64,000 nucleotides of DNA from Glycomyces luteolus (GTDB lineage: Bacteria; Actinomycetota; Actinomycetes; Mycobacteriales; Micromonosporaceae). A program made the translations under genes and the position numbers. Location of the stretch: positions 1 to 64,000 of the forward strand of contig NZ_JAPZVP010000022.1 in the NCBI RefSeq assembly GCF_027622875.1, written 5' to 3'. Below are positions 57,711 through 64,000 of this stretch, piece after piece (position 1 is the stretch's first letter; every line of letters starts with the position of its first letter). The notes beneath the pieces were generated by a model. That model saw only the letters and a list, made by a program, of their open reading frames with translations. It did no database searches and was not told the origin of the DNA.

Positions 57711-58130
57711 TCAAGCGGCCGCGGGGGCCGCCGTCGTCTCAGCGGGCCTGCGGTCCTCGAGCAGCCGCTTCGCCAGCCGCCCCGAAGCCTCCGCCAGACC
57801 CATGATCATGAGCGCGTTGATCGCGTGGAAGCCGAAGATGATCTGACCCGGCGTCGTCCCCGCCACGCTCACCAGCGCGATCAGCGACTGCAGCACCACC
57901 AGGCCGAACACGCCCGCCGCCAGGCCGACCAGCTTCCCGCCCGACCGCGCCAGCGCCGCGAACAGGATGCCCAGCAGCGCGACCACCGCGATCACCCGGC
58001 CGTTCATGATGTGCAGCGAGAACGACTCGTCCGGTGAGCCGGTCCCGATCGCCCCGTACCCGGCCAGGAAGAACTGGATCCCGATCAGCACGTGCAGGAT
58101 CCCGATCCACACGCGATAGAACTTAAGCAT
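57711..58130 (-). CDS. Four-helix membrane protein (DUF6220-like)
   Basis: This 139-aa protein has four hydrophobic helices: VWIGILHVLIGIQFFLAGYG, GRVIAVVALLGILFAALA, LVGLAAGVFGLVVLQSLIAL and IIFGFHAINALMIMGLAE. His residues in helices 1 and 4 (LHV, FHAINA) resemble the haem-like His pattern of DUF6220 proteins. An Ala/Pro-rich tail ends the chain. Its start overlaps the stop of the AhpD-like gene by eight bases, so the two are co-transcribed. Confidence 0.72.
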   Translation of the reverse strand: MLKFYRVWIGILHVLIGIQFFLAGYGAIGTGSPDESFSLHIMNGRVIAVVALLGILFAALARSGGKLVGLAAGVFGLVVLQSLIALVSVAGTTPGQIIFGFHAINALMIMGLAEASGRLAKRLLEDRRPAETTAAPAAA

Positions 58131-59139
58131 CAGTGCCCTCCAAAACCGCGCTCCGCTTCTCGATCTCGTCCTGCAGGGCGTCGACGCCCGTCATCGTCCC
58201 GTAGGCGAGCAGGTGGACCACGCAGTGATCCGAGTGCTTCGCACCCCGCCACGCCGCCACATCCGCCTCGTCCACCGCCCCCGGAGCGAGCGCCGCCGCC
58301 ACCGCGAGCCGCGCCCCCAACGCCGGGCCGGCCTCCAGACCGCCACCGTCCACCAGCTCCGGCAGGCCGTCGCCGACCGCGTCCTCCCGGACGCCCACGG
58401 TCCGCGCCACCGCCTCCGCGGCATCGCCGCCGAGCAGCCCCGGACCCGACGACGCGTACGCCCGCAGATGCCCGTACGCGACCCCCACCGGCGATCCCGC
58501 CGCCCAGCCCGGCACCCGCACCCGCAGCCCCCGGGCCCAGCCAGGCCGCTCCTCCAGCAGCGCTAGGCTCGTCCCCGGCTCCAAGTCCGCCATGACCGCC
58601 GCCCGCAGCGTCCGCGACGCCACCGAACGGCCCAGCCGCGTCGCCGTCACCGGATGCGGCGACTCGTTGTACGCCAGCACCTGCACCAGCCGCGTGATGA
58701 ACTCGAACACCAGCGCCGTACCGATGAACCGCGGCGCCGCCGACGCCGCGAACGGCCCCTCCGGGCCCGGCTCCAGCGCCCACTCGGCCAGCGGCGCCCA
58801 CTCCTTCGGCGGGTTCGACGCGCGCAGTCCCTCAGCCAGCGCCGACTCGCCCAACGCGTGCAGCAGCACCGTGTGCGCGTCCGTGCAGAACCTGCAGCCG
58901 TTGCGCACCGCGATCGCGGTCGCCACGACCTCCTTCGCCAGCCGCTCCTCCGGGCCGCCCACCATCAGCGACTCCCGCAGCAGCGACCACATCGACGCCA
59001 GCAGTTCCGGTGCGGGCGAAAGCATCTGGAACGGCGCGCCCACCGCGCCCAGCTCCCGCTTCGCCTGCGAATACACCTCGGCCACCAGGCCGTCGGCCTG
59101 TCTGGCCTCGACCGGCGCCACATATCTGATCTGGGGCAT
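58123..59139 (-). CDS. Carboxymuconolactone-decarboxylase/AhpD-fold protein
   Basis: This 338-aa protein begins MPQIRYVAPVEARQADGLVAEVYSQAKREL. The redox-active AhpD motif is NGCRFCTDAHTVLLHALGE (CxxC with following His, about residue 83). The C-terminal half repeats the helical fold (VHLLAYGTMTGVDALQDEIE) but lacks a clear second CxxC, so it looks like a two-unit AhpD-like protein. GAGGAGG precedes the ATG at 59139. A peroxide- or thiol-related role is inferred; the coupled DUF6220-like protein is its only partner. Confidence 0.8.
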   Translation of the reverse strand: MPQIRYVAPVEARQADGLVAEVYSQAKRELGAVGAPFQMLSPAPELLASMWSLLRESLMVGGPEERLAKEVVATAIAVRNGCRFCTDAHTVLLHALGESALAEGLRASNPPKEWAPLAEWALEPGPEGPFAASAAPRFIGTALVFEFITRLVQVLAYNESPHPVTATRLGRSVASRTLRAAVMADLEPGTSLALLEERPGWARGLRVRVPGWAAGSPVGVAYGHLRAYASSGPGLLGGDAAEAVARTVGVREDAVGDGLPELVDGGGLEAGPALGARLAVAAALAPGAVDEADVAAWRGAKHSDHCVVHLLAYGTMTGVDALQDEIEKRSAVLEGTDA

Positions 59140-59358
59140 GGGGTCCTCCTCGATTCCCTTCGCGCCGAACGCCTTCGCACCCGCCGCGTCATGCCCTCCA
59201 GACTCCCCGCCGCGGGCCCGATGCGCGTCCGCCCCGCGCTGGCTTTCGGCCCCGCGCCGAGCGCCGCATTCGCGGCCGCCGCGTACACCCTGCGCCGTAC
59301 GCGGCCGCTGCACCGCGGGCCGATGCCGAGGTGACGGCCCCGACTTAGGATGGGAGCC

Positions 59359-60519
59359 ATGTCCATTCCCTCCGGAAGCCGCCTCTCAGGGCTGCGGCTC
59401 GACCTGGTCGTCGCCGCGATCCTGCTGTCGGACACGCTCATCTCGGGCGCGGCCGCCGCAGTAGGGGACGGCCTCGCCTGGTACGGCTGGCCGCTGCTCG
59501 CCGCCGGGCCCCTCGCGTTCCCGCTGTGGCGCCGCTACCCGCGGGCGGTCATGCTCGTCAGCGTCGGCGCGCTGGTCGCCGTCGGGCACCTCCAGGTCGG
59601 CCCGCTCGCGGCGGTCCCGGCGCTGGTCGCGATCGCGGTCTCGATGTACCGGGGGCACCGCAGGCTCACCGTCTCCCTGGTCCTGCTCGTCTCGGCCGTC
59701 ACGATGCTCGGGAACTGGAGCGCGGCCGGATTCCACTTCACCGGCGCGGTCATGGAGCAGTCCATGCTGGTCATCGGCTGGCTCCACGTCGCCCTCATCT
59801 CCGGTGAGTCGCGGCGCCAGCGCGACGCCTACATGGCCGAGGCCGAGCACACCCGCGAGGAGGCGGTCAAGCGCAAGGCCGCCGACGAGCGCGTCAGGAT
59901 CGCCCGCGAACTCCACGATTCGCTCACCCACTCGATCTCGGTGATCCGCGTCCAGGCAGGCGTGGCGCTCCACTTGGCGCGCAAACGCGGCGAAGAGCCG
60001 CCGCCCGCCCTCGTCGCGGTCGAGGAGGCCGCGAAGGACGCCACCCGGGAACTGCGCGAGACCCTCACGATGCTCCGCGACGACGAGGGCCACCGCCTCT
60101 CCCGCGTCGAGCCCCTGGCCGACCGCTACCGGGGCCTCGGCTTCGCGATCGAGCTCGAATGCGAGATCGAGGAGACCGCCGCGATCGACGAGGAGGTCGA
60201 CCACGCCGCCTACCGGATCGTCCAGGAGGCCCTCACGAACGCGGTCCGCCACTCCGCGGGCGACCGGGTCCGGGTGCGCGTCCACCACGGCGAGGACGCC
60301 CTCGTCGTCGAAGTCGCCGACAACGGCCGCGCCCGCGACTTCGCGCCCGGGCGCGGACTCACCGGCATGCGCGAACGCGTGGACGCCCTCGGCGGCACCC
60401 TCGATGTCGGACCCGGCGAGTACGGTTTCACCGTCACCGCCCGCCTGCCGATGCCCGACCCGCCGGCCCCGGCCGCCGCGATCCCCGCCCAGGCCGCCGA
60501 GACCGGGGGCACGCGATGA
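59359..60519 (+). CDS. NarL-family sensor histidine kinase
   Basis: This 386-aa kinase has four to five N-terminal helices (about 10-140), then the phospho-acceptor His in IARELHDSLTHSISVIRVQAG (about 188). The N-box is ALTNAVRHSAGD, and the G boxes VEVADNGRARDFAPG and GRGLTGMRERVDALGG are complete, unlike those of the kinase at 13.4 kb. ATG at 59359 has GGGAG upstream. The stop overlaps the response regulator start. Confidence 0.92.
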   Translation: MSIPSGSRLSGLRLDLVVAAILLSDTLISGAAAAVGDGLAWYGWPLLAAGPLAFPLWRRYPRAVMLVSVGALVAVGHLQVGPLAAVPALVAIAVSMYRGHRRLTVSLVLLVSAVTMLGNWSAAGFHFTGAVMEQSMLVIGWLHVALISGESRRQRDAYMAEAEHTREEAVKRKAADERVRIARELHDSLTHSISVIRVQAGVALHLARKRGEEPPPALVAVEEAAKDATRELRETLTMLRDDEGHRLSRVEPLADRYRGLGFAIELECEIEETAAIDEEVDHAAYRIVQEALTNAVRHSAGDRVRVRVHHGEDALVVEVADNGRARDFAPGRGLTGMRERVDALGGTLDVGPGEYGFTVTARLPMPDPPAPAAAIPAQAAETGGTR

Positions 60520-61178
60520 TCCGCGTCCTGCTCGCCGACGACCAGCCGCTCATGCGCGGCGGCTTCCGCGCCCTCATCGACGCCGAAGACGACATGACCG
60601 TCGTCGCCGAGGCCGCCGACGGTCCCACCGCGGTGCGCCTCGCGGGCGAGTACCGGCCCGACGTGGCCCTGCTCGACGTCGAGATGCCCGGCGGCGACGG
60701 CATCAGCGCCGTGCGCGCGATCGCCGCCGACGAGCGCCTCGCCGAGCTCCGCGTCGTCATGCTCACCAACTACTCCTTCGACGCCTACGTGTTCGACGCC
60801 CTCCGCGCCGGAGCCGCCGGATACCTCGTCAAGGACACCGAACCCGAAGAGCTCCTCCGCTGCGTGCGCGCCGCCGCGGCCGGAGAGACCCTCCTCTCGC
60901 CGCAGATCGCCGCGAAACTCGTCGCCGAGTACGTCGCACACCCTCCCTCGCGCCTCGCCGGGCAGGTCGAAGGCCTCACCTCCCGCGAAACCGAGATCGT
61001 GGCACTCGTCGCGCGCGGCCTCACGAACGGCGAGATCGCCGAGCGACTCTTCATCAGCCCGGCCACCGCGAAGACCCACGTGCACCGCGCCATGATGAAA
61101 CTCGCCGTCCGCGACCGCGCGGGCCTGGTCGTCTTCGCCTACGAGTCGGGCCTGGTCCAGCCCAAGAACGGCGCCTGA
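60516..61178 (+). CDS. NarL/LuxR-type response regulator
   Basis: This 220-aa protein has the receiver motifs LLADDQPLMR, phospho-Asp in VALLDVEMPGGDG (about 54) and GYLVKDTEPEELL. The LuxR helix-turn-helix is LTSRETEIVALVARGLTNGE, then SPATAKTHVHRAMMKL. It is coupled to the kinase by an ATGA overlap. The targets cannot be deduced. Confidence 0.93.
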   Translation: MIRVLLADDQPLMRGGFRALIDAEDDMTVVAEAADGPTAVRLAGEYRPDVALLDVEMPGGDGISAVRAIAADERLAELRVVMLTNYSFDAYVFDALRAGAAGYLVKDTEPEELLRCVRAAAAGETLLSPQIAAKLVAEYVAHPPSRLAGQVEGLTSRETEIVALVARGLTNGEIAERLFISPATAKTHVHRAMMKLAVRDRAGLVVFAYESGLVQPKNGA

Positions 61179-61201
61179 CCGCGGCACTCAGGGCGGGCCG
61201 C

Positions 61202-62065
61202 TCAATCGGCGCTCGGCTCGCCCGCCTCCCCCTCGGCCGTCCCCGCAGTGTCCTCCTCCGGCTCGGCCGTCGCATTGAACTCGGCACCGAACAGCAAGGC
61301 CGCGTTCGTGATCCACAGCCAGATCAGGAACACGATCGCACCGCCCAGCGTCCCGTACGTCTTGTCGTAGTGCCCGAAGTTCGCCACATACAGCCCGAAC
61401 CCGGCCGACGCCGCGATCCACAGCACCACCGCCAGCGCGGCGCCCGGCGCGCGCCGGCCGAACCGCGAGCGCTTCGCGGGGGCGAGCCAGTACAGGAGCG
61501 CCACGATCACCATCACCAGCACGATCACGGCGGGCCATTTCACCCAGCCCCACACGGTGACCGCGGTGCCGCTCGCGCCGATCGCGTCGCCGATCGCGCG
61601 CGCCACCGACCCGCCCGTGGCCGCGACGATCCCGCACACCGCCGTCAGCGCGCCCACCACGAGGGTGAGCACGATCCGCACGATGAGGACCGTCCACCAT
61701 TTGCGGGTCTCGTCGGTCCCGTTGACGGCGTTGAGGGCCCGCGAGAACGCCGCCACGTAGTTGGAGGCGGCCCACAGGGCCGCCAGGAGGCCGACCAGGG
61801 CCAGCAGGCCCGCGGCGGCGGGGTTCATCTGGAGCTGCGCCACGGCGTCCTCGATGATGTCGAGGCTCGCGCCGGGCGCGATGGACGCGATGCCGTCGAG
61901 GAGCACCTCCGTCGCGTTCTCGTCGAGCATGCCGATGACGGAGGCGCCCACGAGGATCGCGGGGAACAGCGACATCACCGAGAAGTACGTGAGGGCCGCC
62001 GCGGTGTCCCCGCGGCTCGCCCCGCCGTACCGTTTGGCGGCCTTCACCAATGACCTGGCGCCCAT
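61202..62065 (-). CDS. YihY/BrkB-family membrane protein
   Basis: This 287-aa protein has six helices. YGGASRGDTAAALTYFSVMSLFPAILV is the family start. ALWAASNYVAAFSRALNAVNGTDE and FGHYDKTYGTLGGAIVFLIWLWITNAALLFGAEFNA are the strongest signatures. An acidic tail of about 20 residues ends the chain. Transport of lipid or another envelope component has been suggested for the family but is unproven. Confidence 0.92.
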   Translation of the reverse strand: MGARSLVKAAKRYGGASRGDTAAALTYFSVMSLFPAILVGASVIGMLDENATEVLLDGIASIAPGASLDIIEDAVAQLQMNPAAAGLLALVGLLAALWAASNYVAAFSRALNAVNGTDETRKWWTVLIVRIVLTLVVGALTAVCGIVAATGGSVARAIGDAIGASGTAVTVWGWVKWPAVIVLVMVIVALLYWLAPAKRSRFGRRAPGAALAVVLWIAASAGFGLYVANFGHYDKTYGTLGGAIVFLIWLWITNAALLFGAEFNATAEPEEDTAGTAEGEAGEPSAD

Positions 62066-62123
62066 GCCCCCACCGTGCCAGGCGGCGCGCAGGAAAGGGC
62101 CGGTTCGCGCGAACTCGGCACGC

Positions 62124-62558
62124 CTACGGCGCGAGCCGGTCCGACCGCACCGCCGCGCGGGCGCGCGTCGCGAGATCCCAGATGACGAAGACGTCCACCG
62201 CGATCGCCAGTGCGGCCCACAGTGGATATTGCGGAGCGAGGAGGACCTGGTTCACCGCCGAGACGGACGCGACCGCGAGAGCGGGCACCGGGTGCGCGCC
62301 CCACCGCGCCAGGCGCCGCCACGCGCCGAGCTGGCCGAGCCCGATCACGACGGCCGCCAGGCCGATCACGAGGTTCACCCAGCCCCAGCCGGTGCTGTCG
62401 CCGCGGTACCAGTAGCCGCCGCCGGTGAAGACGGACACGCCGCCGATCGCGACCGCGTACCCGGTGAGCAGCTGCCAGGCGCCCATGAGCAGCAGCAGGA
62501 CTCCCGCGAGCGCGGAGCCTCCCGCGCTGCGGCGAGGAAGCCAGTCCTCTCGGGTCAT
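62124..62558 (-). CDS. DUF7144-like four-helix membrane protein
   Basis: This 144-aa protein has a short basic start and four hydrophobic helices. GVLLLLMGAWQLLTGYAVAI, GWGWVNLVIGLAAVVIGLGQL, an inner helix and YPLWAALAIAVDVFVIWDLAT match the actinobacterial DUF7144 pattern (gW.......GvfniiqGl / WGW.hl..G). AGGAGA precedes the ATG at 62558. Function is unknown. Confidence 0.75.
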   Translation of the reverse strand: MTREDWLPRRSAGGSALAGVLLLLMGAWQLLTGYAVAIGGVSVFTGGGYWYRGDSTGWGWVNLVIGLAAVVIGLGQLGAWRRLARWGAHPVPALAVASVSAVNQVLLAPQYPLWAALAIAVDVFVIWDLATRARAAVRSDRLAP

Positions 62559-62702
62559 GTGCGGTCTCCTGGGGCGCTGATCGGCGCCGAAGGCGCCGCT
62601 TGCGCACACAGCTTAGGCGACGCGGCGTCCCGATCGCGGCTTCCACGCTCGTCCCTCGCCGCACGGCGGCCCCAGGACGATCGCGCGCGCTCCCCGCGCA
62701 GG

Positions 62703-63293
62703 CTAGTCGCCCGCCGGGCCTTCCAAGCGGCGCAGCCAGTTGCCGAGCAGCGCGCTGCCGTCCTCGGTGAGGATCGATTCGGGGTGGAACTGCACCCCTT
62801 CGACGTCGAGGCTGCGGTGGCGCAGCCCCATGACGGTCCCGTCGTCGCTGTGGGCGGTCACCTCGAGCGGCTCGTGCACGCTCGAGGGCTCGACCGCGAG
62901 CGAGTGGTAGCGGGTGGCGGTGAACGGGTTGGCGAGCCCGGCGAAGACGCCTTCGCCGTCGTGCCGGATCGGCGAGGTCTCGCCGTGCCGCAGCTCGGCC
63001 GCGCGCGTCACCTTGGCCCCCCAGTGCTCGGCGATCACCTGGTGCCCCAGGCACACCCCGAGCACGGGCACTTCGCCCGCGAAGCGGTCGAGCAGATCGT
63101 GGCCGAGCCGGGCCTCGTCGGGCCGCCCCGGGCCGGGCGAGAGGAGCACGCCGGCGGGGCGCAGCCTCACGGCCTCGTCCACATCGGTCCGGTCGGAGCG
63201 GCGCACCTCCACCCGGGCGCCCAGCGCCCGCAGGTAGGAGACGATGGTGTGGACGAACGAGTCGCGAAAGTCAACGACCAGCACGCTACCCAT
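62703..63293 (-). CDS. Glutamine amidotransferase, anthranilate/aminodeoxychorismate synthase component II
   Basis: This 196-aa class I amidotransferase has nucleophile Cys in VLGVCLGHQVIAEHWG (about 79), His-Glu in GVQFHPESILTEDG (about 171-173) and the oxyanion region LLSPGPGRPDEARLG. The start VLVVDFRDSFVHTIVSYL deviates from the usual DNYDSFVYN. No component I gene is adjacent. A lone copy next to a class E sortase is the common arrangement near the origin in actinobacteria. TrpG and PabA roles cannot be separated. Confidence 0.9.
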   Translation of the reverse strand: MGSVLVVDFRDSFVHTIVSYLRALGARVEVRRSDRTDVDEAVRLRPAGVLLSPGPGRPDEARLGHDLLDRFAGEVPVLGVCLGHQVIAEHWGAKVTRAAELRHGETSPIRHDGEGVFAGLANPFTATRYHSLAVEPSSVHEPLEVTAHSDDGTVMGLRHRSLDVEGVQFHPESILTEDGSALLGNWLRRLEGPAGD

Positions 63294-63333
63294 CGGTGTC
63301 TTCCATCAGCGCCCCCACCAGTGCGTTCGAACG

Positions 63334-63627
63334 TTACTCCCCGTCTTCGGGGGACTCCGCGGTCTGCCAGTCCTCGGGGTCGAAACCGGTCCCGGGGCAG
63401 TCCACCCCGGGTGTGCAGGTCTCTCCCTCGGCCGGTTCGCCGCCGTCGTCGCCGTTCTCGACATTGACGCCGCCGGCCGGGTCGACGTTGCTCCACGGCA
63501 TGAGCGGGCGCACCGCCGGGAACACCACGAACCACAGCAGGGCGACCATGCCGACGGTCAAGGCGACCGAGCCGATCAGTTTACCCGGAAGCCCCCCGGG
63601 GAGCTTCCGCCAGATCCACGAGTACAC
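63334..63627 (-). CDS. Single-helix protein of the sortase locus
   Basis: This 97-aa protein begins MYSWIWRKLPGGLPGKLIGS and has one membrane helix (about 18-40), then an acidic, exported-looking tail with two cysteines (TCTPGVDCPG). It starts with GTG one base before the sortase stop. Similar small helix-plus-acidic-tail proteins often follow class E sortase genes in this position. Function is unknown. Confidence 0.75.
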   Translation of the reverse strand: MYSWIWRKLPGGLPGKLIGSVALTVGMVALLWFVVFPAVRPLMPWSNVDPAGGVNVENGDDGGEPAEGETCTPGVDCPGTGFDPEDWQTAESPEDGE

Positions 63628-63628
63628 G

Positions 63629-64000
63629 TCAGACCTCCGGGTCGGTGGCCGCCGGGGGCAGTTCGCCCTCGGGGTCGCGCTCGATCGTGTCCACCAGCTG
63701 GCTGTAGACGACGTAGCGCTGGTAGTTGTCCCACCGCGGGTGGCAGGTGAAAAGGGTCAGCCAGTAGTCGTCGTCGCCGGGCTCGGCCCCGGGCTGGCCC
63801 GGGACCGGCTCGGTGATCTCCACCTGGGTCTCATCGACGACCACGTGCTCCTGCACCTCGTAGATGTAGAAGTTCTCCTTCGTCTCGATCACGACCTTGT
63901 CCCCGGCTTGGAGGGAGCGGATCTCGGAGAAGATCGCGGGCACGTTGTGGCCGGCGAGGGTGAAGTTGCCCTGCTCGCCGGGGTAGGCGCCGTCCATGTA
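63629..64000 (-). CDS. Class E sortase (partial, cut by window edge)
   Basis: The visible 3' part of 124 codons is open to the right edge. It shows FTLAGHNVPAIFSEIRSLQAGDKV with the catalytic His, and WLTLFTCHPRWDNYQRYVV with the catalytic Cys and following Arg. The spacing is that of class E sortases of high-GC actinobacteria, which attach LAxTG-type proteins to the wall. The N-terminal membrane anchor lies beyond the window. Confidence 0.92.
   Translation of the reverse strand, partial: YMDGAYPGEQGNFTLAGHNVPAIFSEIRSLQAGDKVVIETKENFYIYEVQEHVVVDETQVEITEPVPGQPGAEPGDDDYWLTLFTCHPRWDNYQRYVVYSQLVDTIERDPEGELPPAATDPEV

Overview
This 64-kb window is high-GC chromosomal DNA with strong G/C bias at third codon positions, frequent GTG/TTG starts and many 1-4 base gene overlaps. 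The gene set points to Actinomycetota: a class I fumarase, a cystathionine beta-synthase with C-terminal CBS domains, a class E sortase, RsbW-like ATPase, LarB/LarC, and the rpsF-ssb-rpsR-rplI-dnaB order. The mix with secreted plant-polysaccharide enzymes carrying ricin-type lectin domains would suit a soil or plant-associated Glycomyces- or Micromonospora-like organism. That genus-level guess is inference only.

Region 1 (1-16.3 kb) holds a transposase tail, an autoregulated ArsR-SRPBCC pair, a secreted serine protease, a broken NmrA-like gene, a fatty-acid desaturase, a two-gene secreted set (GH74 xyloglucanase and CE1-type esterase with ricin lectin), two DUF418-like membrane acyltransferase paralogues flanking a GNAT gene, a two-component system, a VOC protein and a WYL regulator.

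Region 2 (about 16.3-26.8 kb) is accessory DNA that ends at a tRNA-Ala(GGC) gene. It contains an XRE/DUF2975 pair, a secreted SGNH esterase with lectin domain, remnants of CBM6, SnoaL, HxlR, SDR and recombinase genes, a MarR regulator, a short UvrA paralogue and a phosphotransferase-fold protein that lacks its catalytic residues. Imperfect copies of the sequence flanking the 3' end of the tRNA lie at 4.7, 19.3 and 26.6 kb, which suggests repeated integration or excision at this tRNA.

Region 3 (26.9-44.8 kb) is ordinary metabolic and regulatory DNA: an amidase-fold protein without the catalytic lysine, a cystathionine gamma-synthase, a tiny DxDGDG-repeat protein, MsrA, an MMPL transporter, a very large LuxR/AAA regulator, a multicopper oxidase, LarC/LarB, a glycerophosphodiesterase, an RsbW-like kinase and a GT87-like membrane protein.

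Region 4 (44.8-64 kb) is core and probably origin-proximal: dnaB, a cluster of six exact DnaA boxes, rplI-rpsR-ssb-rpsF, fumarase, an ArsR/SRPBCC pair behind a perfect 18-bp inverted repeat, cystathionine beta-synthase, 6-phosphogluconate dehydrogenase, a run of five Nudix genes, an AhpD-like protein, a second two-component system, a YihY protein, a TrpG/PabA-type amidotransferase and a class E sortase cut by the right edge.

The observations I rate highest are the helically spaced DnaA boxes beside dnaB, the tRNA-Ala-linked repeats and gene mosaics, the two enzyme-fold proteins without catalytic residues, the five-gene Nudix array, and a 54-bp structured element present at 37.0 and 47.0 kb.
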